From: Mycoplasma_H phocimorsus
GTDB lineage: Bacteria > Bacillota_I > Bacilli_A > Mycoplasmatales > Metamycoplasmataceae
Strand: one strand, 5' to 3'
Assembly: GCF_030077865.1 (NCBI RefSeq)
Contig: NZ_JASDDP010000019.1
DNA: 64,000 nucleotides
Shown in pieces: positions 29,393-39,874 of the stretch. The notes beneath the pieces are model-generated. The model saw nothing but the letters and a program-made list of their open reading frames with translations, was not told the DNA's origin and ran no database searches. The stretch's first letter is position 1. Every line of letters starts with the position of its first letter. Both the position numbers and the translations under genes were made by a program.

Positions 29393-31095
29393 TGGAGTAT
29401 TTAAGTTTATATCGAAAATACAGACCGCGCAAATTTGCTGACGTAGTAGGTCAAGAACATGTTGTTCAAACTTTAATTAATTCTATTAAAGCTGATAAAG
29501 TTAATCATGCATATTTATTTTCAGGACCTAGAGGAGTTGGTAAAACTACATTAGCAAAACTTCTTGCCTCTTCACTTAACTGTTTTCATAAAGTTGATGT
29601 TGAGCCTTGTGACGATTGTATAGCCTCATTTGATAGTCAACTTGATATTATTGAAATTGATGCTGCAACTCATAATAAAGTTGAAAATGTTAGAAAAATT
29701 ATTGCTAATATAAATTCTGCACCTACTTATGGCAGATACAAAATTTATATTATTGATGAGGTACATATGTTTTCTTCGGGTGCATTTGACTCTATGTTAA
29801 AAACGCTTGAAGAACCACCAAAAGATGTTGTCTTTATTTTTGCTACAACTGATCCTCAAAAAATTAAACCTACATTTCTTTCGCGTGTAACAAGATTAAA
29901 TTTTTCATTACTTTCTCAAGATGTTATTATTAAACACCTTGAGAAAGTACTTAAAAAAGAAAAAATTAGCTTTGAACCTAATACATTAGAATATATCGCA
30001 AAACTTTCAAGTGGCGGAATGAGAGATGCCCTTACTATTGCTGATCAATCAATTAGTTATGGAAATAACATTATTAAGCTTGAAGATTTATTTAAGCAAT
30101 TTAGAATAATTTCAAATGAAAGTGTTATTGAGATTTTGAATGCACTTAATATTAATGATTTTGCAACACTTATTAATGAAATGCAAAATTTATATCGTTC
30201 TGGCATTGAGCCATATAATTTTTTAAATAGCGTTATTAATGTTTTGAGAGATTTTATTATTTATAAAATAACAAAAAATAGTTCTCATCTTTCAGTACTT
30301 TTTAAAGAACAAATTAATTCTATACATTTTAATAAGGAAAAAGCTGAATTTTATATCTTTAAAATGTATGATTTAATTAATTCGCTTTACTATATTGAAA
30401 ATAAATTTGAATTTATTCAAATGAAATTTGTTGAATTAGCAATGCAAAAACCAGTAAAAATAATTGATGAAATTACCAAATTAAAAAAAGCGCTTGAAGA
30501 AGATAATAATATAGAAATAGATGTTATGGAGGAAGCGGTGAAAATAAAAAAATTAAGTGAATTAGAATACTTAAGCTTATTATATTCAAAAGATATAGAT
30601 TCTTCAGAACAAGCCATTAAATTATTTAAACAAATAGTTGAAAGAGTAACATCTGATATGATTCAAAAGTTTCCACAACTTTGAAAGCAATTCACTTCTA
30701 ATGATAATGATGCAATTAGTACATTTAATTCATTACTTTCATTATTGCAAAATTCAAATGTTATATTTGCTGGAAAACAATTTGTATTAATAAGTTCAAT
30801 TGATGAATATTTAGCTGAATTATCTAAAGATGAGAATCAGTTAAAAATTGAAATAATTATGTATTTTTTATTTAATGATTCAGATCGCTATTTATCTGGT
30901 TCATATGATGAAAAACAATTAATATTTATTACTCAAAACGATTATAAAATTTTAACTGAAAATTTAAGAAAATTAAAAGCAAGAGAAATTGCAAAACCAG
31001 ATAAAATAGAAATAAAATATAAAGGAACTATTTTAAATCTAATAGAATCACAACCAAATACATTCGATTTATTAGATTCTGAAGAAGATTTATAA
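29392..31095 (+). CDS. dnaX: DNA polymerase III subunit gamma/tau
   Basis: 567 residues. Clamp-loader ATPase. YRKYRPRKFADVVGQEHVV, Walker A GPRGVGKTT (about 45), zinc module (LNC...EPCDDCIAS), Walker B YIIDEVHMFS, LEEPPKDVVFIFATT, SRV sensor and GGMRDALTIADQ sensor 2 are in order. The fourth zinc ligand, usually Cys, is Ser. The region beyond about 370 is a diverged tau-like tail with one TGA Trp at 30682. AGGAGAGGATAATG supplies an SD inside the preceding gene. ybaB and recR follow, the classic dnaX-ybaB-recR order. Confidence 0.97.
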
Positions 31096-31105
31096 AGGAG
31101 CAAAA

Positions 31106-31396
31106 ATGAATATAAATGAACTAATGAAACAAGCTCGTAAAATGCAAGCCGAAATGGAACTTAAAGAAAAAGAATTTCACAAAAAAGAATTTTCAGTTGA
31201 AAAACAAGGCCTTTCGCTTGTAATAACAGGTGACAAAAAAATTAAATCAATTAAAATTAATCCAGTTTTAATTGATGAGGACGATATTGAATTATTAGAA
31301 GATGTTATTAAATTAACAATTAATGATACTTTAAATAAAATAGATGAAGAGCTTGAAGCTTCACAACCTAAGATGCCTGGCAATATGCCATTTTAA
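31106..31396 (+). CDS. ybaB: YbaB/EbfC family nucleoid-associated protein
   Basis: 96 residues. MNINELMKQARKMQAEMELK is the typical helical start, followed by the beta strands LVITGDKKIKSIKINP and a C-terminal helix; the end QPKMPGNMPF is typical. Small DNA-binding dimer, usually with dnaX and recR as here. AAAGGAG sits before ATG 31106. Confidence 0.93.
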   Translation: MNINELMKQARKMQAEMELKEKEFHKKEFSVEKQGLSLVITGDKKIKSIKINPVLIDEDDIELLEDVIKLTINDTLNKIDEELEASQPKMPGNMPF

Positions 31397-31398
31397 AA

Positions 31399-31968
31399 AT
31401 GGATAATATTTTAATTCAAGATTTAATTGAAAAACTTAATAAATTACCTGGAGTAACAAAGAAAACTTCAATTAAAATAGCTAATTTTTTAATTACTAAT
31501 CCAGAGTATGATATTGAAAGCTTAATAAAAAGTTTTGAGAGTATCAAAAATAACATTTCAATTTGCGAAAATTGCAAATATTTAAAAGTTGCCAATATTT
31601 GTAAATTTTGTAATAGCGAAAGAGTAGATTTTGATAGTATTATGATTGTTGAAAGTATTAATGATGTAGATAAAATTGAAAAAACAGGAATTTTTTGTGG
31701 CAGATATTTTATTTGGGAATTTAAGCCAGAAAATAATAAAAAACTAATACTTCAAGATAAAGAATATAAATTTATTAATTCATTTAAAAATATAATTTTA
31801 TCACTTAGTCCCAATCTTGAAGGTGAAGTAAAATCACAGTATTTAATTAATATTTTTAAGGAAAAAAATATTTCAAAATTAGCAATTGGGTTACCATTTG
31901 GATCACAAATTGATTATATTGATGAAGTAACATTAAAGCAAGCATTTAACAATAGAACAAAAATTTAA
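31399..31968 (+). CDS. recR: Recombination mediator RecR
   Basis: 189 residues. Works with RecO to load RecA. Helix-hairpin-helix KLNKLPGVTKKTSIKIANFL, a four-Cys zinc finger CENCKYLKVANICKFC, and a Toprim region starting MIVESINDVDKIEKTG. The usual LGGxISPLxGI stretch is replaced by a diverged FIWEFKPENNKK, but the end (GLPFGSQIDYIDEVTLKQAF) is canonical. It begins two bases after ybaB. Confidence 0.95.
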   Translation: MDNILIQDLIEKLNKLPGVTKKTSIKIANFLITNPEYDIESLIKSFESIKNNISICENCKYLKVANICKFCNSERVDFDSIMIVESINDVDKIEKTGIFCGRYFIWEFKPENNKKLILQDKEYKFINSFKNIILSLSPNLEGEVKSQYLINIFKEKNISKLAIGLPFGSQIDYIDEVTLKQAFNNRTKI

Positions 31969-32010
31969 AAAAATCAAGCCAGTTTAAAACAAACTAACTT
32001 GATTTTTTTT
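31967..32010. terminator. Bidirectional terminator between recR and the ROK kinase gene
   Basis: 31967-31978 (A-rich then ATCAAG) pairs with 31998-32010 (CTTGAT then T), with an inner AGTTT/AAACT stem. Suited to stop both convergent genes. Confidence 0.85.
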
Positions 32011-32018
32011 AATATCAG

Positions 32019-32897
32019 TTATTTTACTAAATGAAATAGTCCAAATAATGCTGAATCATCGCCTAATTCTTCAAATTTAAAATCAACATTATGAAAGTGT
32101 TCAGGTGCTGAATATGTTTTAGCCAATTGAATTGCTTCTTGAACAAATCAACGATTTTTTCTAGCGACACTACCTCCAAATACAAATAAATTTGGATTTA
32201 AAAATGCCACACTTGTTGCAATCGTTCTAGCCAATGAATCAATACCTTCATCAATAAGTTTTCTGCAAATATCATTTGTGCTGTATTTTTCAAAAATTTC
32301 TTTAGCGTCTAAATCTAAACCTTTTGTTTTTGCTCTAAGTTTTAAACCTGCTCCTGATGCATATAATTCTACAGAAAAAGGTAGTAAATGATATGTTTTA
32401 GAATCATATACGCTTCCTAATGGAGCTCTAGCTATTTCTTGTCCAAGACCATATGATCCTGTAAAAATTTTATTATCAATAACAAGTCCAGCCCCTAATC
32501 CTGTTGAAATTGTAAAGAATTGAGTTACATCACCTCTTCCTTTTCCAAAGAAATGATGGTTAGCAAGACCCATAACGTTAGCATCGTTTTCACATTCAAT
32601 TTTATCTACAGTTTTAGAATTTTCAAGAATGTATTTTTTGATATTTAAATTTGTTCAACCTGGTAAATTTGGTGTTAAAATGATATTACCATTTTTGTAA
32701 TCTGCTGGCCCTGGGAAACATAATCCTAAACTTTCAACTTTATGTGTATCACATAATTCCACGATTTCATCCAATGTTTTTTTTCAATCAACTGGTTCAG
32801 TTGAAAATCTTTCCTTAAGAATGATTTTCTCCCCCTCAAATAAGGCGAATCTTGTGTTTGTGCCACCGATATCAACTGCTGCGATTCTTTTAATCAT
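32019..32897 (-). CDS. ROK family sugar kinase (probable glucokinase)
   Basis: 292 residues. ATP site AAVDIGGTNTRFALF at the N terminus, substrate region CENDANVMGLANHHFFGKG, second phosphate site TISTGLGAGLVIDNKI and VFGGSVARKN near the C terminus. The usual ROK zinc motif (CxCGxxGCxE) is missing: the segment after GQEIARAPLG contains no Cys. Glucokinase is the best guess because pgi, gap and rpe are nearby, but N-acetylmannosamine kinase and other ROK functions are not excluded. Confidence 0.8.
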
Positions 32898-33027
32898 AAA
32901 TTGTCCTTTACTATTTTTATATTATTTTTATAATTATATTTAATGAAATAAATGCATTTAAATAAATAGTTATATTAAATGAAAAATAAACAGATAAAAA
33001 TTACCACATAAAAAAAGCATAAAAAAA

Positions 33028-33118
33028 TGGCGGGTTAGAAAGGATTTGAACCTTCGCGGGAATTGCTTCCCCTACAGTCTTAGCAGGACCGCCTCTTCAG
33101 CCTCTTGAGTACTAACCC
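33028..33118 (-). tRNA. tRNA-Ser(GCU)
   Basis: On the minus strand the acceptor GGGTTAG pairs with CTAACCC; G discriminator and encoded CCA. The anticodon loop CTGCTAA gives GCT. A long variable arm and TTCAAATC T-loop confirm a class II serine tRNA. Confidence 0.93.
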
Positions 33119-33271
33119 ATATGAAATAATTATAACAGCATTTTTATTTTTATCAATTTTTTATAACAAATAAAAAGGTATTAAATTACATTTATTATTA
33201 ATAAATTAATACATATTATATTTTATTATTATATTATTTAAAAATTTATTTTATAAAAATATTTAATATGT

Positions 33272-33280
33272 TGCTATAAT
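33272..33280 (+). promoter_or_regulatory. Extended -10 promoter of the nusA operon
   Basis: TGCTATAAT matches the extended -10 consensus (TGnTATAAT). Initiation near 33287 leaves a leader of about 77 nt containing the hairpin at 33301-33330. Confidence 0.65.
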
Positions 33281-33300
33281 TAAAAAGCAGTTTGTAATCA

Positions 33301-33330
33301 AAAAAGTTGCGCTTGCGTAGCTTTTTATTT
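33301..33330 (+). terminator. Terminator-like attenuator in the nusA leader
   Basis: 33301-33311 (AAAAAGTTGCG) pairs along its whole length, with two G-U pairs, with 33316-33326 (CGTAGCTTTTT), loop CTTG, and runs directly into T residues. It lies between the promoter and ATG 33364, so it would reduce read-through into nusA. Confidence 0.65.
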
Positions 33331-33363
33331 AATTAAATATTTATAAAAAATCGAAAGGAAAAT

Positions 33364-34941
33364 ATGGCAAATCAAAATTTCAATGAATCATTTGATTTTA
33401 ATTTGTTATTTGAAGAGGTAGCTTCAACTAAAAAAATTGAAAAGGAAATAGTATTAGAACTTTTTAAAGAATCAATTAAAGAGGTTATAGCAAAATATGA
33501 TCCTGATGCTAATGTTACTATTGATATTGATCAAGATGAAAAAAATATTTGAATAAATAAGGAATTTATTGTTTATTCAGATGAAGAGTTCAGTGATTTA
33601 TTTTTAACACTTAAAGAAGACGATATTGAAAAAATTGCTAATGAATTAACTTTTATTAAGTTATCAGAAGCTAAAAAAATTTCACAAGAATCAGAAATTG
33701 ATGATTTAGTAGTTAAAACATTTGAAATAAAAAGTCTTCATGGGAAAGTGCAAAATGCAATTATTTCTCAATTTAGACAGGCTTTAAGCAAAAAAGTAAA
33801 AGAAAATATTTATGCTAATTTTAAAGATAAAATTGGAACAATTGTAAAAGTAAAAATTACTACTAAAGGAAAACAAGGATTTAATGCTTTGATTATTAAA
33901 GATGAAACTCCTGCCTTTTTACCATTGCGATTTGCAAATAAAAAATTAATTGAAAATCACGATAATATTACTGAAATTGATGCATTTATTGAAAATGTTT
34001 TAGAAGATACCAAACATTCACAGATCATTCTTTCCACATCATCAAACGAGTTATTAAAAATTGAATTAGCAAATGAAATTCCAGAATTAGCTCAAGGTCT
34101 TATTAAGATTGTTAATATTTCCAGAGTAGCAGGAGAAAGAGCTAAAGTTGCTATTGCTAAAGCAGAGGGTGTAACATTTAATTTTGATGAAATTGGCTCA
34201 ATTATTGGTAGAGATGGTTCAAGAATTTCTGCAGTTTCAGCTAAATTGGGTGGAGAATTAATTGATATTATTAAATATGATGAAAACTTTTTGAAATATA
34301 TAGCAAATGCATTTTCGCCTTCAAGAGTAGTATCTATTGTTTATAATCAAAAATTAAGCAGCTTTGATGTTATTGTTCCTAACTCTCAATTATCGCTCGC
34401 TATTGGTAAAAAAGGAATTAATGTTTCATTAATCGCTGATTTATTAAAAATTAAAATTAATGTTTTAAGTTTTGCGCAAGCAATTGAACAAAATATGAGA
34501 TTTCAATATAATGGTAATATTCAAGGTGAAGAACTTGAAGAACTTAATCAAGTATATAACCCAAATATGAGAAGAAACTCATTTATGCCAAGATTTCAAA
34601 GAAGCGAAAATACCTATCGTCCAAGAGATTTTACAGCCGATAAAGATCTTCAATTAATTTTATCTGAAATGAATGAGTATAAAACTCAAATTGAAGATGA
34701 AGAGGATAAAGTTGAAACAAAATCAACTACTGATTTCGTTAAAAAAGCAGTAAAATTAAAAGATAATAATTTTGATTTTAATGTAAAACAAGAAGATTTA
34801 GATAAAATTATTGAATCAAAAGATGATGAAGATCTTGTTGTAATTGAACAACAAATGAAAGATTACACCGCTGATAAAGATTTGGTAGACACACTTGGTG
34901 ATTTTGATTTTGATGACATTGATGATGAAGATTGAGAATAG
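33364..34941 (+). CDS. nusA: Transcription termination/antitermination factor NusA
   Basis: 525 residues, with in-frame TGA Trp codons near residue 63 and at the end (DDEDWE). N-terminal RNA polymerase-binding domain (FDFNLLFEEVASTKKI), S1 domain (KIGTIVKVKITTKGKQGF), KH1 (DEIGSIIGRDGSRISAV, with IGRDG for the usual VGxxG), and KH2 (SQLSLAIGKKGINVSL). Beyond about 400 an acidic tail follows, unrelated to the E. coli AR repeats. Regulated probably through the leader hairpin. ylxR overlaps its 3' end by 20 nt. Confidence 0.95.
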
Positions 34942-35197
34942 TATTACAAGAAAGTGTGTTTATACAAATCAAATTCTACCTATAGATTCATTACTAAGAA
35001 TCAACAAAGATAAAAATAATATTATAAAAGTTGATTGAAATCTTCAACTTAAGGGTAGAGGAGCATATTTAATTAAAGATAAAAATATTATATTGCAAGC
35101 TTTAAGTAAGAAAATTATCAACAAAGCTTTTAGAATGAATGTTGATAAAACAATCTACAATGAAATAATCAAGGAGGTAGAGAATTATGGCTGATAA
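34922..35197 (+). CDS. ylxR: YlxR family RNA-binding protein
   Basis: 91 residues starting MMKIENSI inside the end of nusA. RKCVYTNQ near the N terminus and GRGAYLIKD in the middle are the YlxR (DUF448) hallmarks; the usual RKCxxC reads RKCV. It ends by overlapping infB by 11 nt after a TGA Trp and TAA. Always found between nusA and infB; proposed to bind RNA. Confidence 0.88.
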
Positions 35198-36989
35198 AAG
35201 ACATCAAACATCAAATATAGAACAAATAAAATCTCAATTAAAGGATGTAGTATCTGAAGTTAAGGATGGAGTATTAATTTATTCTGGAAAGATGAGTGTG
35301 GCTGATTTAGCCTCAAAACTTAAGATTAATGCAAATGAATTAATTAAGTATTTTTTATTAAAAGGAAAAGCATACCCACTTACATATGCTTTAAGCGAAG
35401 AAGAAATTGCTGAAGTTTGTTTTGATCGCGGAATTGATATAAAAAAAGAAAATGAAATTAATGCCTCTAACTTTTTAAATGAAGTTGAATTTGTGGATGA
35501 TGATTCTCAATTAACTTCTCGTCCTCCGGTAGTTACTGTTATGGGTCATGTTGATCATGGTAAAACTACTCTTATAGATAAAATAAGAAAAACTAATATT
35601 GTTGAAACTGAGTCGCATGGAATTACACAACATACTGGTGCATATCAAGTTATTCATAAAAAGAAAAAAATTACTTTTATTGATACACCAGGTCATGAAG
35701 CATTTACTCAAATGCGTTCAAGAGGCGCAAAAATAACTGATATAGTTGTTTTAGTAGTTGCAGCTGATGATGGGGTTATGCCACAAACCAAGGAAGCAAT
35801 AGCTCACTCAAAAGCAGCTAAAGTACCAATGATTGTGTTTATTAATAAAATTGATAAACCCAATAAAGACATTGAGAGAATAAAAGCTGAGCTTTCAGCC
35901 GAAGATGTTATTGTTGAAGAATATGGCGGTGACACTCAAGTTGTATTAGGTTCTGCTCTTCAAGGCAAGGGTATTGATGAATTATTTGATAGAATTACTC
36001 TTTTAGCTGAACTTTTAGATTTAAAAGCTAATAGAAGAAGGTATCCAATAGGAACTGTTATAGAATCAAAACTTGATAAAGGCGTTGGTTCTGTTACTAC
36101 TCTTATTGTTGAAAATGGAACTTTATATAAAGGTGATTTTATTGTAGCTGGAAGTAAATATGGTCGCGTAAGAAAATTAATGGATTCTAATTATAATGAG
36201 CTTAAACATGCTCATCCAGGCACGCCTGTTCTTGTGACGGGACTTAATTATCTTCCACTTGCAGGTGATCGCTTTGTAGGATTTAAGGATGAGAAATTTG
36301 CAAAAAAATTAGCAACTGAAAAAGAAGAACATGATAAAAAAGTAAATTTATATGAAAAATCTCAAGATGTTGATAATGACGGCAAAAAAATAATTAATGT
36401 AATAATTAAATCAGATACTCAAGGTACTGCTGAAGCAATTAAGGGCGCTATTGATAAAAAATCTAATAATGATGCAATTATTAGAGTAATATCATCTGCA
36501 GGCGGTCAATTAACAAAATCTGATCTTCTTTTAGCTCAAACATCAGGCGCTTATATTTTTTGTTTTAATGTAAAGCCTGATGCAGTTATTAGACAAGGTG
36601 CTAAAAGTATGGGTATTAAACATACAACTCACTCAACAATTTATAAGATTATTGAAGATGTTGAATTAATTCTTTCAAATAATGAAATGCCTATTTACGA
36701 AGATAAAAAAATTGGTCTTGCTCACATTATTAAGGTATTTACTTATTCAAAGGTAGGAAAAATTGCTGGTTGCGTTCAAGATGAGGGAGTTGTGAGATAT
36801 AATTCTAAAGTAAAAGTTATTAGAAATAATCATGTAATTCATTTTGGATTTATTGATTCATTAAGAAGAGAATTAAATGATGCTAAAGAAGTAGTAAAAG
36901 GTAAAACATTTGGATTACATATTAAAGGATTCAATAATATTCAAGAAGATGATGTTCTTGAATTTTGAGAAGAAGTTAAAATTAACTAA
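35187..36989 (+). CDS. infB: Translation initiation factor IF-2
   Basis: 600 residues, short N-terminal region. GTPase that positions fMet-tRNA. Motifs: VTVMGHVDHGKTTLID (G1), DTPGHEAF (G3), NKIDKP (G4), SALQGKGIDEL (G5). Domains II to IV follow, ending FNNIQEDDVLEFWEEVKIN (Trp is TGA). AAGGAGGTAGAGAATT before ATG 35187 is a strong SD. No rbfA follows; instead a small membrane protein gene starts 11 nt later. Confidence 0.97.
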
Positions 36990-37000
36990 GGAGGCACAAG

Positions 37001-37276
37001 ATGTTTTTTGATGAAGAAAAAAATATAGAACAAGGTAACGAATTTGAAGCAGAAATAGTTTCTGAGCCTAAAGCAGGATTTTGTCCAGTAGACTTTGAAA
37101 ATAATGTTTCAGTTAAAGTGCCAAGAAAACCTACATATGAAGATTTTGTATCTTTAAATTCAAAAAATATTAAGAAAAAACTTGATCGTTTCTTTTTAAT
37201 TTCAATTGGATTATTAGGCGTTTCTATTTTAATCATAATAATTCTTATAATATTAGGCAATAACAAAATAATTTAA
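37001..37276 (+). CDS. Small single-pass membrane protein, unknown
   Basis: 91 residues. Acidic N terminus (FFDEEKNIEQGNEF), Cys-Pro-Val-Asp at about 28, basic stretch NIKKKLDRFF, then one strong membrane helix (about 64-88) and NNKII at the end. It has an AAGGAGG SD 11 nt after infB and is closed by a terminator, so it is the last gene of the nusA operon, in the place often held by rbfA. I do not recognise it. Confidence 0.8.
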   Translation: MFFDEEKNIEQGNEFEAEIVSEPKAGFCPVDFENNVSVKVPRKPTYEDFVSLNSKNIKKKLDRFFLISIGLLGVSILIIIILIILGNNKII

Positions 37277-37280
37277 AAAT

Positions 37281-37318
37281 AATCAGAACAAGGAAAATTC
37301 TACTTGTTCTGATTTGTT
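37281..37318 (+). terminator. Terminator of the nusA-infB operon
   Basis: AATCAGAACAAG (37281-37292) pairs with CTTGTTCTGATT (37303-37314), then TGTTTT. Confidence 0.85.
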
Positions 37319-37342
37319 TTAAAACAAAGAGGAAAAGGATTT

Positions 37343-38609
37343 ATGAATAATATTTATTGACTTCTAGCATTTTTAATAGCTTTAAGTTTTTTGATAATAA
37401 TATTAAATATTGTTTTTTATTTTCAAAAAAAAGATAAAAATAAAAAAGCGCAAGAGTTTAAAGAAAAAATGCATGAAAATTTTTCATCTATTTTAACTTT
37501 ATTGAATTTAAATTATGATTCAATAAATAAGTTGTCAGAAGCTCTAATACAAAAAATTAATAATTTTAATCAAAATATTATTGAATTGATCAATAATAAA
37601 ATGATTGATTTAATTAAAGAAATTAATAATGGAATTAAAGAAATTCAACAAGAGACAAAAACAACTCTTAATGATTTGGAAAAAGAATAACAATCTACAA
37701 TTAGCAAAAATTAAAGAAGAAATGGATGCACATTTTGAATCTAAATTGTCAAAACAACTTCAAGAGCATTTTACTTCAATTAATCAAAGTATGAATGATT
37801 TAACGAATAATCTTCAAAAAGTTGAAACTGTTGATAAATCACTAGAAAAATTAAATAGAACATTTAATGATCCAAAAGTGAGAGGGATTTTTGGTGAAAT
37901 ATCATTACAAAAAATACTTACTAATAATTTAAGCAATGAAAATGTTTTATGAAAATCACAAGTTAATCTTTCAAAATTAAAAAATGAGCATGAAGTAGAA
38001 ATCAAGAATGAGATTGTAGATTTTGTTGTTGAAGTTATTAGCAAGAAAAACGAAAAACAATTTTTACCAATTGATTCAAAATTCCCAATCGAAGCTTACA
38101 ATAAAATTTTTGAAGCTAACTCAAAAGAAGAATTAAAAAAACTTAAAAAACAATTTAAAACTGCAATTAAATCACAAGCTGAATCAATATCTAAAAAATA
38201 TTTGAAGCAAGGCATTACTACCGATTATGCAATTATGTTTTTACCTAGTGATTCAATTTATGCACAAGCTGTTGAAGATGGCGAATTTAATTTTGAATTA
38301 CAAAACAAATATAAAGTGTTTTTAGCTGGTCCTTCAACAATTACTTTTTTTATTAATCACATTTTATTACAATGAAAGAATTTTGAAACTAACAAGCATA
38401 TTGGAAATATTCAAGAGCTGCTTGATAATATTCAAAAGAAATTTGCTAATATTAAAAAATATTTAGATAATTCAAAAAACAAAGCACAAAAAATAATCGA
38501 TGATTTAACAACTGCAAATAATTTAACAGATACAATTACTAAAATATCAAACAAAATTAACCCAAGTGTTACAAAAGCATTAACTGTTATAGAAAAAGAA
38601 GAAGAATAA
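37343..38609 (+). pseudogene. rmuC: RmuC-family protein, frameshifted
   Basis: The first part (37343 to about 37685) encodes an N-terminal membrane helix and a coiled coil with LIKEINNGIKEIQQET, in one frame; the rest is one base ahead. A single extra A in the run GGAAAAAG at 37680-37684 explains the shift: removing one A gives a continuous frame to TAA 38609. The second part has the conserved RGIFGEISLQKIL, FVVEVISKK and LPIDSKFPIEAYNKI (restriction-endonuclease-like fold) and DYAIMFLPSDSIYAQ. RmuC limits recombination at inverted repeats. It may be real inactivation, a phase-variable switch or a sequencing error. Confidence 0.85.
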
Positions 38610-38614
38610 AAATA

Positions 38615-38640
38615 TCAAGGAAACCTTGACATTTTTTATT
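38615..38640 (+). terminator. Terminator after rmuC
   Basis: TCAAGG (38615-38620) pairs with CCTTGA (38624-38629), followed by T residues, just before the convergent fmt stop. Confidence 0.75.
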
Positions 38641-39473
38641 TATAGTTTAATTCTTTTTTTAGATTCAAATTGATAATCAGTTGCATATAGATTGCCATTG
38701 GCACATGGAATAATTGGCGCATTCTTAATAATTTCTTTTTTAGCCATAAATACTTTCACTCTTTTTCCATTATTAAAATAAAAAGCTCCAGGATTATCGG
38801 CATAAGCTCTAATTTTATTTAAATTTGTTTGTATATCATCGCATTGACTTAATTCACCATTTTCTTTTTGTAATTTTTTTGTTAATGTAACAAGTGTTTC
38901 ATCTTGTTTAGTAATAACAATATCATTTTTGTAAAGCTTATTTAGTCATTCAACAATATTTTCTTTAGCTAAATTTGCTAATTTTACAAATAACTTACTT
39001 GTTGTATCTTCTTCTTGAATTTTTAATTTAGCTTCAAAAATAATATCACCAGCATCCATATCTTTAGTCATATAAATCAAATTTATACCAGCATATTCAT
39101 CATTATTTAATAAAGTATATTGAACCGGGCTTGCCCCCCTATATTTAGGAAGTAAAGAGCCGTGAATATTTACTGATGCTATTTTAGGTAATTCAAGTAC
39201 TTTTTCTGGAATATATTGACCAAAAGCAAAGGTTAACATAATATCATAATCCAATTCTTTCAGCTCTTCATATATTTCGCCTATTTTATTAGGTTTAAAT
39301 AATTTAATTCCCTTTTCTTTCGCTCAAGTTGCAACTGCGCTTTCATTCAATTTTTGCCCTCTATTTGAGGGTGTATCAGGTTGTGTTATAATAGCAATAA
39401 CATTAATATTATTATTAATTTCTTCAAAAACAGGAACAGCAAAGCTTGGTGTACCACACAAAACGACCTTCAT
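38640..39473 (-). CDS. fmt: Methionyl-tRNA formyltransferase
   Basis: 277 residues; about 30 fewer than most Fmt proteins, the loss being in the C-terminal tRNA-binding domain. MKVVLCGTPSFAVPVFEE start; catalytic SVNIHGSLLPKYRGASPVQ holds the Asn-His pair; DAGDI holds the Asp. It formylates initiator tRNA, whose gene is at 40098. The SD AGGAGAAAT precedes ATG 39473. Divergent from the tRNA cluster. Confidence 0.95.
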
Positions 39474-39526
39474 ATTTCTCCTTTTTATTTTTACAAAAAT
39501 ATATTTTTAAAAAATAATTTTATATA

Positions 39527-39546
39527 TAATAATAATAATAATAATA
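39527..39546. repeat. TAA/ATA trinucleotide microsatellite
   Basis: About six AAT units in the 147-bp intergenic region between fmt and the tRNA cluster. Too far from either promoter for a clear role. Confidence 0.7.
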
Positions 39547-39597
39547 GTCAAGTTGAGAAAAAAATAAAAAAAGTTTTAAACAATTTTTATTTTATAG

Positions 39598-39603
39598 TAT
39601 AAT
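39598..39603 (+). promoter_or_regulatory. -10 box of the tRNA cluster
   Basis: TATAAT, 17 bases before the first tRNA (39621). Confidence 0.6.
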
Positions 39604-39620
39604 AAATTAGCAAATAATGC

Positions 39621-39697
39621 GGAGAAGTAGCTCAGCTTGGCAGAGCGCTACGTTTGGGACGTAGTGGTCGCAGGTTCAAATCCTGTCTTCTTCACCA
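39621..39697 (+). tRNA. tRNA-Pro(UGG)
   Basis: Acceptor GGAGAAG/CTTCTTC, anticodon loop TTTGGGA (anticodon TGG), encoded CCA. First of eight tRNAs whose order recalls Firmicute rRNA-linked clusters. Confidence 0.95.
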
Positions 39698-39700
39698 TTT

Positions 39701-39777
39701 GGGGGGGTAGCTCACCTGGCTAGAGCGCCTGCCTTGCACGCAGGAGGTAGAGGGTTCGACTCCCTTCCTCTCCACCA
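39701..39777 (+). tRNA. tRNA-Ala(UGC)
   Basis: Seven G in the acceptor paired with CCTCTCC (several G-U), loop CTTGCAC (anticodon TGC), CCA end. Confidence 0.95.
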
Positions 39778-39780
39778 TAT

Positions 39781-39857
39781 GGCACTGTAGCTCAGTTGGT
39801 TAGAGCGTCCGGTTCATATCCGGAAGGTCAAGAGTTCGAGCCTCTTCAGTGCTACCA
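39781..39857 (+). tRNA. Elongator tRNA-Met(CAU)
   Basis: Loop TTCATAT with anticodon CAT; anticodon stem TCCGG/CCGGA lacks the three G-C pairs of the initiator. The body resembles Firmicute elongator tRNA-Met, and cluster order supports it over Ile2. Confidence 0.85.
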
Positions 39858-39874
39858 TACGGAATTACACAGTA

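Noticed and set aside
37343..38609. Programmed frameshift in rmuC
   Set aside because: No slippery heptamer with downstream pseudoknot was seen, and the family does not use frameshifting; a homopolymer indel is simpler.
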